DNA of 7,374 nucleotides from CAYZJV01 sp964478945 (lineage in GTDB: Bacteria; Spirochaetota; Spirochaetia; Sphaerochaetales; Sphaerochaetaceae): positions 1 through 7,374 of the forward strand of contig CAYZJV010000091.1 in NCBI GenBank assembly GCA_964478945.1, given 5' to 3'. The notes beneath the pieces were generated by a model that did no database searches, was not told the origin of the DNA, and worked only from the letters and a program-made list of their open reading frames with translations. Position numbers and translations under genes: made by a program. This document shows positions 1 through 5,594 of this stretch, piece after piece (position 1 is the stretch's first letter; each line of letters begins with the position of its first letter).

Positions 1-42
1 CACATATTCCGAGACCTCAATAGTACTATAATATGGTGATTG

Positions 43-55
43 TGACCAATGGTCA
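43..55. repeat. 13-bp perfect dyad upstream of the tRNA promoter
   Basis: The sequence TGACCAATGGTCA is a perfect 6+1+6 inverted repeat. It lies in the AT-rich 100 bases before the tRNA promoter, where no gene is visible. A second short palindrome, ATAGTACTAT at 20-29, lies just upstream and overlaps a TATAAT at 27-32. The dyad has the size and symmetry of a dimeric regulator site, possibly for an unseen gene to the left or for the tRNA promoter, but nothing in the window names the regulator. Chance occurrence in AT-rich DNA is possible. Confidence 0.3.
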
Positions 56-101
56 TTTGTAAGATGACAGATTCGATACGAAATATTGTTCCCCAAGGGC
101 C

Positions 102-130
102 TTGACCATCAAGCGAGTTTCCGGTATACA
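102..130 (+). promoter_or_regulatory. sigma70-type promoter for tRNA-Gly
   Basis: A -35 element TTGACC (102-107) and a -10 element TATACA (125-130) are separated by exactly 17 bases. The predicted transcription start is near 137-139, about 15 bases before the tRNA 5' end, which leaves a short leader for RNase P to remove. A small dyad, CAAGG-G-CCTTG (94-104), overlaps the start of the -35 element; its meaning is unclear. The placement directly before a stable RNA gene supports the call. Confidence 0.75.
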
Positions 131-153
131 TAGGTTCCATAAGAGCAAACCTT

Positions 154-224
154 GCGCCTGTGGTATAGTGGTATTACCTCAGCCTTCCAAGCTGAAGAGG
201 CGGGTTCGATTCCCGTCGGGCGCT
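154..224 (+). tRNA. tRNA-Gly, anticodon UCC
   Basis: The cloverleaf can be folded by eye. The acceptor stem is 154-160 with 217-223, containing one G-U pair, with discriminator base T224. The anticodon stem is 179-183 with 191-195, and its seven-base loop CTTCCAA places anticodon TCC at 186-188. The T stem is 200-204 with 212-216 around loop TTCGATT. This anticodon reads GGA and, by wobble, GGG glycine codons. The 3' CCA is not encoded, so it must be added by the CCA-adding enzyme. The gene has its own promoter upstream and an intrinsic terminator 11 bases downstream, so it looks like a single-tRNA transcription unit. Confidence 0.97.
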
Positions 225-235
225 TACTTAGTCAG

Positions 236-256
236 CCTGGCGATGCCAGGTTTTTT
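236..256 (+). terminator. intrinsic terminator after tRNA-Gly
   Basis: A six-base-pair stem (CCTGGC at 236-241 with GCCAGG at 245-250) closes a three-base loop and is followed directly by six T residues (251-256). This is a textbook Rho-independent terminator for the tRNA transcript. The downstream PUR-domain gene shows no clear promoter of its own, so termination here may be partial and set how much read-through reaches that gene; this last point is inference. Confidence 0.85.
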
Positions 257-270
257 CATGTCCTATGCAA

Positions 271-287
271 GGTGTGGCAGCCACACC
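271..287 (+). promoter_or_regulatory. leader hairpin before the PUR-domain gene
   Basis: GGTGTGG (271-277) and CCACACC (281-287) form a perfect seven-base-pair stem around the loop CAG. No T-run follows, so it is not a terminator. It lies 17 bases upstream of the ribosome binding region (305-313) of the PUR-domain gene. The end of the 3' arm (CACC, 284-287) could alternatively pair with GGTG at 309-312 inside that binding region. PUR proteins bind RNA and DNA, so an autoregulatory role is conceivable, but the sequence alone does not show it. Confidence 0.5.
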
Positions 288-316
288 GATGCAGTTTCCA
301 TAGCGAGAGGTGAGAG

Positions 317-559
317 ATGGGAGTCCGTGGAGAAGTGTATTCGACCAGATTGGTCACGAAAGACAGGACCTACTTTTTCAATGTGAAGGAGAATGTCTAC
401 GGAGATTTGTTCTTGAATATCGTCGAGAGCAAGGGTACCGAGAGCGGGACCGGCAAATTCATTCGCCAGTCCATCCTGGTCTACCAGGAGGATCTTGGGG
501 AATTCGTCAAGGAATTCCAGAAGTCACTCGATTTCATCAAGCAGAACGCGAAGGGCTGA
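317..559 (+). CDS. PUR-alpha-like nucleic-acid-binding protein (DUF3276, BpuR type)
   Basis: This 80-residue protein resembles the single-PUR-domain family (DUF3276), which includes BpuR of Borrelia, a small DNA- and RNA-binding regulator. The recognisable part is the beta-rich N-terminal half: GEVYSTRL (5-12), RTYFFNVKEN (17-26) and GDLFLNIVESK (29-39). A further strand (FIRQSILVY, 48-56) and a C-terminal amphipathic helix (60-77) follow. That order of strands then helix is the PUR repeat; such proteins dimerise to complete the fold. The ATG start is supported by AGAGGTGA (306-313) a few bases upstream and by the family N-terminus MGxRGE. No signal peptide or membrane segment is seen, so it is cytoplasmic. 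It follows the tRNA-Gly terminator and a leader hairpin, and converges with rnhB. The RNA/DNA targets cannot be read from this window. The family call is strong; orthology to BpuR is an inference from sequence resemblance. Confidence 0.88.
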   Translation: MGVRGEVYSTRLVTKDRTYFFNVKENVYGDLFLNIVESKGTESGTGKFIRQSILVYQEDLGEFVKEFQKSLDFIKQNAKG

Positions 560-575
560 GCATTCGCACATAGTG

Positions 576-602
576 GCCTCTTTCGCAGGGTAACGAGGAG
601 GC
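576..602 (+). repeat. imperfect hairpin between convergent genes
   Basis: Bases 576-583 can pair with 595-602 to give an eight-base-pair stem, two of the pairs G-U, around an 11-base loop. It lies in the 76-base gap between the convergent PUR-domain gene and rnhB. No T-run follows on the plus strand, and on the minus strand the G-U pairs become mismatches, so it is a poor intrinsic terminator. It may aid 3'-end formation of the plus-strand transcript or may be chance. No better terminator is visible in this gap. Confidence 0.25.
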
Positions 603-635
603 TGGTCTTCAGCTCAAAGATGGAATGTGCCCGTA

Positions 636-1229
636 TCATGCTTCTTTTGCAGCCGTATGTGCATTTGTTGCACGTTTTACCAGGAACGATTTTCGATGTA
701 TGGGACAAAGGCCATAGGTTTCGCAAGCTGCGAAATGCTCCTTCGTAGGATACCCCTTGTGTTTGGCAAAGCCCCATAAAGTATACCTTTCATCCATGAT
801 CCGCATGAGATCGTCACGGGCGGTTTTCGCAAGGATCGAAGCAGCCATGATCTCGAACACCGAATCGTCACCTTTCACCACAGCCTGGGCAGGTACTGGT
901 AGGGAAGGGGTCTTGTTGCCATCCACCAATACCAAATCAATTGTGATTCCGCTTTTCGCTATCTTCGCGAACGCACGTTGCATTGCACAAAGTGTTGCTT
1001 GAAGAATGTTGATGCGGTCTATCTCACTCGGGTTCGACCATGCCACCGCCCATGCGAGGGACTTCTCCTTAATGACCATTTCGGCATAGGCTCTTTTCTT
1101 GGGAGAGAGTTTTTTCGAATCGGCAAGGATCTCGAAAGGAAAATCCTTCGGCAATACGACAGCCGCCGCACACACCGGTCCGGCTATGGGACCACGTCCC
1201 GCTTCATCAATACCACATACCTGCATCAT
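636..1229 (-). CDS. rnhB: ribonuclease HII
   Basis: RNase HII cleaves the RNA strand of RNA/DNA hybrids and makes the 5' incision at single ribonucleotides left in DNA. Numbering from the GTG at 1232-1230, the N-terminus carries the family signature GIDEAGRGPIAGPV (7-20), with acidic residues D9 and E10 and the GRG ribonucleotide-sensing motif at 12-14. D104 (VDGN) and D122 (KGDD) complete the metal-binding tetrad, with the same 18-residue spacing as in the E. coli enzyme. AASILAKTARD (130-140) and HKGYPTKEH (158-166), with the conserved tyrosine Y161, follow. The length of about 197 residues is normal. Three start codons lie in a row: GTG 1232, ATG 1229 and ATG 1226. I chose ATG 1229 because the predicted transcription start falls on it and no Shine-Dalgarno sequence is present. 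It diverges from smc and converges with the PUR-domain gene. Identity is near certain; the exact start is not. Confidence 0.95.
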   Translation of the reverse strand: MMQVCGIDEAGRGPIAGPVCAAAVVLPKDFPFEILADSKKLSPKKRAYAEMVIKEKSLAWAVAWSNPSEIDRINILQATLCAMQRAFAKIAKSGITIDLVLVDGNKTPSLPVPAQAVVKGDDSVFEIMAASILAKTARDDLMRIMDERYTLWGFAKHKGYPTKEHFAACETYGLCPIHRKSFLVKRATNAHTAAKEA

Positions 1230-1235
1230 CACCCG

Positions 1236-1264
1236 ATAGTAGTTTCGACGATGCGATTTGTCAA
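1236..1264 (-). promoter_or_regulatory. rnhB promoter, predicted to give a leaderless mRNA
   Basis: On the minus strand a perfect -35 hexamer TTGACA (1264-1259) and a -10 hexamer TACTAT (1241-1236, four of six consensus bases) are 17 bases apart. Six to seven bases beyond the -10 lies the ATG at 1229-1227, so the transcript should begin at or next to the start codon. The -35 hexamer shares five bases with the -35 of the oppositely directed smc promoter. Confidence 0.6.
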
Positions 1265-1286
1265 TTCACAGCCGTTATGGTATACT
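1258..1286 (+). promoter_or_regulatory. smc promoter
   Basis: A -35 element TTGTCA (1258-1263) and a -10 element TATACT (1281-1286) are separated by 17 bases; each hexamer matches the sigma70 consensus at five of six positions. The predicted start is near 1292-1294, which gives smc a leader of roughly 70 bases. The -35 overlaps that of the divergent rnhB promoter, so polymerase probably cannot occupy both at once. Confidence 0.7.
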
Positions 1287-1306
1287 CGCCTAGGTGGACT
1301 GACGGA

Positions 1307-1325
1307 CTCCCGCGAGCTTCGGGAG
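1307..1325 (+). promoter_or_regulatory. smc leader hairpin
   Basis: CTCCCG (1307-1312) and CGGGAG (1320-1325) form a perfect six-base-pair GC-rich stem with a seven-base loop in the predicted smc leader. No T-run follows. The 5' arm CTCCC (1307-1311) is also complementary to the smc Shine-Dalgarno GGGAG at 1354-1358. The hairpin and a long-range pairing that hides the ribosome site would therefore be mutually exclusive. The hairpin is seen in the sequence; a regulatory switch is inference. Confidence 0.45.
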
Positions 1326-1353
1326 CAGGCAGCCGCGTGAGTTTCGTATGCAT

Positions 1354-1358
1354 GGGAG
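1354..1358 (+). promoter_or_regulatory. ribosome binding site fixing the TTG start of smc
   Basis: GGGAG sits six bases before the TTG at 1365-1367. The reading frame opens just after an in-frame TGA at 1338-1340, and no ATG, GTG or other TTG occurs in frame between that stop and 1365. The Shine-Dalgarno spacing and the family N-terminus (MFLKSLEL) therefore both point to a TTG start. Confidence 0.75.
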
Positions 1359-1364
1359 ATCCGG

Positions 1365-4205
1365 TTGTTCCTCAAAAGCCTTGAACTGTATGGATTCAAA
1401 TCTTTCGCCGACAAGACCCGTCTGGAATTCGCCGACGGCACCACTTCGTTGCTCGGACCCAACGGGTGTGGAAAGAGCAACATCGTCGATGCGATCAAGT
1501 GGGTGCTCGGTGAACAATCCACCAAAACATTGCGTGCAGGCAAGATGGAGGACGTCATCTTCAACGGCACGGAAACCCGCAAGCCCCTCAATGTGGCCGA
1601 AGTCACCTTGGTGGTGGACAACGAGAACGGCATCCTGCCTGTGGAACACAGCGAGGTGGAGATCAAGAGAAGACTCTACCGTTCCGGAGAAAGTGAATTC
1701 TTCATCAACCGCAATCAAGTGAGACTTAAGGACATCAGGGAACTGTTTTTCGATACCGGGGTGGGCAAGTCGGCCTATTCCATATTGGAACAGGGCAAGA
1801 TCGATCAAATCCTCAGCCACAAGCCGGAGGATAGACGCTACATATTCGAAGAAGCGGCGGGAATCACCCGATACAAATTGCGCAGCATCGAGGCTGCCAG
1901 GAAGCTTGAACGTACCGAGGAAAACATCGAACAGGTGGAGACCCTATTGGGAGAGATCAAGCGGCAGTACGATTCCCGCAAGGCCCAGGCGGCGAAAGCG
2001 GTCCGTTACCGGGAACTCGACAAGGAACAGACCTCCATAGAGGTGGATGTGCAGCTTTCCACGGTGAAGAGCTTCCTTCTGCTTCGTGATTCCAGGAACG
2101 CACAATTGCTGAAGGCCAAGGCCGATTACGAAGAATTGAAGGAAGACATTGCCCTTCAAACCGAACAGGTGGAGAGTGAACAGAGTGAATTGCGTCGCCA
2201 TGCGGAAACCCGGGTCGCCATACAGACCAGAATTCAACGGCTCGAAGAGCAGCTTATCGCGAAACGGGATCAACTGGAGCTGTTGCAGCAACGCTATAGG
2301 GATTTCCTGAGAAGTAAGGAAGAAGCCGATTCGCGGGCAAATCAGATTCTTGAAAGGATCGAGAGGGATGAATTCGAACTCGAAAGCCAAAAGGATCAGG
2401 CCCTTCAATTGGAGCAGACCATCGCGGAAGTGAAAGGGAAGATCACCCATCATGAACAGCGGATGGAAGAAACCCAACGGTTGATACGGGACCATGAAGG
2501 TGAGATCGAAGCACATGAGGAGGGTCTTGTGGTGGAGGACCGGCTCCAACAGGAGTTGGCGGTGCAACTGCAGGAACTCACCGATAGGATAGTGGTCGAA
2601 CTTGACAAGATGCTCAGTGAAACGGGGTATTCCGGTGAAGCGAGGAAAAAAGCCGAGCTAGCGGTTGTGGAACGGTTGGAACGGGTGAAGACAATACTTT
2701 CGGAAAGGATGGAATTCGGGCGCACCACAGCCTCCTTGCTCTCCTCCAAAACCACGAATGTCACCACGATCATCGAGGAATGGAACCATTTTCTCCATGA
2801 ATTGTCGGATGCCATGAAGCAGCTTTCCGATCTTTTCACCGCCTACGAAAAGACCATTCCCAGTTTCATCGACGATTTGTTGGCTCCGGAGGGTACCATC
2901 ACCAAAAAACATGGTATCGATCGTGATTTGATCGCTTCGCGGGATCGTACCGCGCAGCACAGGATGCAAATCAAGACGTTGAGGGAAGAGAACAGGGGGT
3001 TGGCTGAACTGCTGGACCAATATCGTGAGCGGCATACGCAGTTGAAGGTCTCGTTGGGGGAGCAACAGGCACGTGTGACGAGTACGAAATCTCTTGTGGA
3101 GGGATTGGAGAAGAACATCACCGAGCAGAGGTATCTCCATACCGATGCGCTGAGGGATGCCGAAGTGGCTTCGGAAAGGGTGGAGGAGGCCATCGGACAG
3201 ATGTCCGTCGTACGCGACGATCAAAACCGCATTGGAGAGGAGAAGGATTCCCTCGAAGGCCAACTGGTTGAGATCGTGGAGGTGATCGAGCGGGAGAATG
3301 AGCGTCTCAGCGGAGAACGGCAGAAGATCAACCAGAGGTATAACGAACTGAGTGAACTGAGGGGCAACATCGACAAGTACACGTTCCACATCGAATCGAT
3401 CCAGGAGCAGATCCAAGGTGTCTACAGAACCTTTTTCGATACGTATGGGAAAAGTCTCAAGGAATTCGATGCACGCTTGGATGAGGACCTCGGCGATGTG
3501 ACGGATTTGCGTGAAAGGTTGGCAACCATTAAGAAACAGATCCAAGGAATGGGTTACATCAACCACATGGCCGAGGAGGAATTCGCCGAGATCAAGGAAC
3601 GGTACGATTTTCTGCACAAGCAGATGGATGATCTGGTGAAGGCGAAGAATGATTTGACACGAGTGATTGAAGAGATCAAGAAGCGTTCGGAGGAATTGTT
3701 TCTCGAATCCTACCATAAGATCCGGGTGAGTTTCCAGGAGATGTTCCATAGGATGTTCGGGGGAGGGAGGGCTGAACTTCGTTTGATGGATTCCGAGAAC
3801 GTGTTGGATAGTGGGATCGATATCCTGGCCCAACCTCCCGGAAAGAAGCTTGATCGGCTTGCTCCCCTTTCGGGTGGTGAGAAGTCGCTCACCGCGGTGG
3901 CGTTGCTGTTCGCGACCTATAAGGTGAAACCTTCTCCCTTCTGTATCCTCGATGAGATCGATGCCGCACTTGACGATAGGAATATTGGGTACTTCCTCAG
4001 CGTGCTTGATGATTTCGCCGCTTCATCGCAGTTCATCATCATCACCCACAACAAACATACGGTGATGGGTTCGAAGACGTTGTTGGGAGTGACGATGCAG
4101 GAGCGGGGAGTATCCAAGGCGATCAGTTACCGTATGGGTTGGGAAGCGACCGATGACGTTATTTATGATGCGCAGGTTGACACTCCCTCCGATTATACAG
4201 TATAA
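1365..4205 (+). CDS. smc: SMC-family chromosome condensation/segregation ATPase, short form without a recognisable hinge
   Basis: SMC proteins form ring-like dimers that extrude and organise chromosomal DNA, normally with ScpA and ScpB, which are not in this window. The N-terminal half-head has Walker A GPNGCGKS (31-38) and the Q-loop in SILEQGKID (139-147). The C-terminal half-head has the ABC signature LSGGEKS (835-841), Walker B FCILDEID (859-866) with catalytic E864, D-loop ALDD (868-871) and switch histidine H895. Residues about 165-405 and 530-790 are charged heptad-rich coiled-coil arms of nearly equal length. Bacterial SMCs are usually about 1,150-1,200 residues; this one has 946. The stretch between the arms (about 408-530) lacks the glycine-rich hinge pattern I would expect and looks mostly helical. 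The reading frame is open throughout, so this is not obvious decay. The TTG start is supported by GGGAG. It diverges from rnhB and runs into the ffh promoter without a terminator. The SMC/condensin-type call is secure; a role identical to canonical SMC is less so. Confidence 0.93.
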   Translation: MFLKSLELYGFKSFADKTRLEFADGTTSLLGPNGCGKSNIVDAIKWVLGEQSTKTLRAGKMEDVIFNGTETRKPLNVAEVTLVVDNENGILPVEHSEVEIKRRLYRSGESEFFINRNQVRLKDIRELFFDTGVGKSAYSILEQGKIDQILSHKPEDRRYIFEEAAGITRYKLRSIEAARKLERTEENIEQVETLLGEIKRQYDSRKAQAAKAVRYRELDKEQTSIEVDVQLSTVKSFLLLRDSRNAQLLKAKADYEELKEDIALQTEQVESEQSELRRHAETRVAIQTRIQRLEEQLIAKRDQLELLQQRYRDFLRSKEEADSRANQILERIERDEFELESQKDQALQLEQTIAEVKGKITHHEQRMEETQRLIRDHEGEIEAHEEGLVVEDRLQQELAVQLQELTDRIVVELDKMLSETGYSGEARKKAELAVVERLERVKTILSERMEFGRTTASLLSSKTTNVTTIIEEWNHFLHELSDAMKQLSDLFTAYEKTIPSFIDDLLAPEGTITKKHGIDRDLIASRDRTAQHRMQIKTLREENRGLAELLDQYRERHTQLKVSLGEQQARVTSTKSLVEGLEKNITEQRYLHTDALRDAEVASERVEEAIGQMSVVRDDQNRIGEEKDSLEGQLVEIVEVIERENERLSGERQKINQRYNELSELRGNIDKYTFHIESIQEQIQGVYRTFFDTYGKSLKEFDARLDEDLGDVTDLRERLATIKKQIQGMGYINHMAEEEFAEIKERYDFLHKQMDDLVKAKNDLTRVIEEIKKRSEELFLESYHKIRVSFQEMFHRMFGGGRAELRLMDSENVLDSGIDILAQPPGKKLDRLAPLSGGEKSLTAVALLFATYKVKPSPFCILDEIDAALDDRNIGYFLSVLDDFAASSQFIIITHNKHTVMGSKTLLGVTMQERGVSKAISYRMGWEATDDVIYDAQVDTPSDYTV

Positions 4206-4206
4206 A
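4177..4206 (+). promoter_or_regulatory. promoter of the ffh-rpsP operon, inside the smc 3' end
   Basis: A perfect -35 TTGACA (4177-4182) and a -10 TATAAA (4201-4206) are 18 bases apart; shifting the -10 by one base (GTATAA) gives a spacing of 17. The predicted start is near 4213, about 28 bases before the ffh ATG. The -35 lies within smc codons and the -10 covers the smc stop codon. The ribosomal/SRP operon can thus be transcribed independently of smc, although smc read-through is also likely because no terminator intervenes. Confidence 0.7.
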
Positions 4207-4220
4207 TCTTTACCGTAAAG
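4193..4220. repeat. two tandem 13-bp dyads over the ffh promoter and start site
   Basis: TTATACAGTATAA (4193-4205) and CTTTACCGTAAAG (4208-4220) are each perfect 6+1+6 inverted repeats. They share the pattern TAC-N-GTA at the core and have centres 15 bases apart (4199 and 4214). The first overlaps the -10 element and the second covers the predicted transcription start. Their position and similarity suit a pair of operator half-sites for a dimeric repressor, but the regulator is unknown. The first dyad is partly forced by the TA-rich -10 sequence. They are too tightly closed and lack a T-run, so they do not act as a terminator. Confidence 0.4.
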
Positions 4221-4240
4221 CAGATAGATTTGGATGGGCA

Positions 4241-5572
4241 ATGTTTGATTCAATAAGCGAGAAATTCACCGGAATCGTCAGGTCACTCAGCGGCAAGGCG
4301 AAAATCACCGAAAAAAATATCCAGGACGCGGTCGAAGAGATCAAGATGGCGCTGCTTGAGGCAGACGTAAATCTACGTGTGGTCAGGCGTTTCATCAACA
4401 AGACGATGGAGGAGGCCACCGGAGAGAAGGTGCTCAAATCCATCGATCCCGGGCAACAATTCGTTAAGATCGTCCATGACAGGATGGTCCAGTTGCTTGG
4501 TGACGAGGAGAGCCAACATCTTGAGCTCAAGGGTCCCGATACCACCAGTGTAATCCTTATGATGGGACTTCAGGGTTCCGGTAAGACCACCACTGCGGCC
4601 AAGCTTGCGGCCAGATTCAAGAAGCAGGGAAGAAGACCGATGCTTGTTGCCGCCGACTTGGTGCGTCCCGCAGCTATTCTGCAGCTGCAGGTGCTCGGCG
4701 AGAAGATCGATGTGCCTGTGTATGCCGAAGACTCGAAGGATCCGGTGGCGGTTGCAAAACATGCGTTGGCTAGTGCGAAGAGGGACCAATTCGATACGTT
4801 GATCGTCGATACATCGGGGCGCATGCACTTGGATGAAACCATGATGGATGAGATCAAGCGCATCCATGCGGCAGTTTCTCCCGATGAAACGCTGTTTGTA
4901 GCCGATGCGATGACTGGTCAGAATGCGGTCACCATCGCCCAAGAGTTTGAGGAGAAGGTTGGTATTTCGGGAGTCATACTCAGCAAGTTCGACTCCGACA
5001 CCCGGGGTGGTGCGGCCCTCTCTTTGCGTTCGATAGTTGGCAAGCCGATCAAGTTCATCGGAGTGGGAGAGAAGATCGAGGACCTTGATCCGTTCCATCC
5101 CGACAGGATCGCCTCGCGCATCCTCGGTATGGGCGATATCGTTTCACTTGTGGAAAAGGCCCAGGAGACGATTGATCAGGCCGAAGCCGAACGGATGCAG
5201 GAGAAGATGAGCAAGAACACCTTCGACCTGCAGGATTATCTCGAACAATTGGAGCGGGTGAACAAGATGGGTTCGATCGACAAACTCATCGATATGATTC
5301 CCGGTGCGAAGGGTACGGTGAGTGAAGATGATATCGATACCGCCGAAATGCGTCGGGAAAAGGCGATCATCCAGTCGATGACCTATGCGGAACGGACGAA
5401 TTACCGTATAATTGGTCCAGCGAGACGGAAACGGGTCGCCAAGGGAAGCGGCACATCGGTGTACGATGTGAACCGGCTTCTGAAGAAATTTGAGAAAATG
5501 CGGCTTACGATGAAGAAGTTCGCAAAAAATAAAAAATACCAGGCTTCAATGTTGAAACACATGGGAATGTAA
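4241..5572 (+). CDS. ffh: signal recognition particle GTPase Ffh (SRP54)
   Basis: Ffh binds 4.5S RNA and signal sequences of nascent membrane or secreted proteins and delivers ribosomes to FtsY at the membrane. Residues 1-90 form the helical N domain (ALLEADVNLRVVRRF, 37-51). The G domain has G1 GLQGSGKTT (109-117), G2 region DLVRPAA (139-145), G3 DTSGR (190-194), G4 SKFD (248-251) followed by RGGAAL, and G5 GVGEK (274-278). The M domain (about 325-443) has the RNA-binding motif ARRKRVAKGSG (394-404) and a methionine-containing C-terminus. The length of 443 is typical. Several GTPase motifs differ from the usual DTYR, DTAGR, TKLD and GTGEK forms, yet the nucleotide-contacting Lys and Asp residues remain. 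The start follows GGATGGG and is 35 bases after smc; a promoter lies inside the smc end. The upstream frames agree with this start. FtsY and the 4.5S RNA gene are not in the window. Confidence 0.97.
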   Translation: MFDSISEKFTGIVRSLSGKAKITEKNIQDAVEEIKMALLEADVNLRVVRRFINKTMEEATGEKVLKSIDPGQQFVKIVHDRMVQLLGDEESQHLELKGPDTTSVILMMGLQGSGKTTTAAKLAARFKKQGRRPMLVAADLVRPAAILQLQVLGEKIDVPVYAEDSKDPVAVAKHALASAKRDQFDTLIVDTSGRMHLDETMMDEIKRIHAAVSPDETLFVADAMTGQNAVTIAQEFEEKVGISGVILSKFDSDTRGGAALSLRSIVGKPIKFIGVGEKIEDLDPFHPDRIASRILGMGDIVSLVEKAQETIDQAEAERMQEKMSKNTFDLQDYLEQLERVNKMGSIDKLIDMIPGAKGTVSEDDIDTAEMRREKAIIQSMTYAERTNYRIIGPARRKRVAKGSGTSVYDVNRLLKKFEKMRLTMKKFAKNKKYQASMLKHMGM

Positions 5573-5594
5573 TTGCGTTGAGCAGGAGGAAGTT

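Noticed and set aside
27..32. TATAAT as a promoter -10 element
   Set aside because: No -35-like hexamer lies 16-18 bases upstream (only TA-rich sequence), there is no extended TGN motif, and the better-spaced promoter at 102-130 already explains the tRNA.
102..386. A 94-codon plus-strand open frame running through the tRNA
   Set aside because: It starts at the TTG of the tRNA promoter -35 element and translates the tRNA, its terminator and part of the PUR-domain gene in the wrong frame.
566..630. Six-base inverted repeat GCACAT/ATGTGC spanning the gap between the PUR gene and rnhB
   Set aside because: Six pairs separated by more than 50 bases are expected by chance, and no T-run or conserved motif accompanies it.
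2658..3833. A 391-codon open frame on the minus strand opposite smc
   Set aside because: It is antisense to a clear SMC coiled-coil region, has no recognisable domain or ribosome site, and its His/Leu/Phe-rich composition is the usual shadow of Glu/Lys/Gln-rich codons on the other strand.
1365..4205. smc as a truncated or frameshifted pseudogene because of its short length
   Set aside because: The frame is continuous, both half-heads and all ATPase motifs are intact, and the two arms are balanced in length, which argues for a genuine short form rather than decay.
4373..5098. A 241-codon open frame on the minus strand opposite ffh
   Set aside because: It lies wholly within the conserved ffh GTPase domain and encodes nothing recognisable; it is a shadow of the coding strand.
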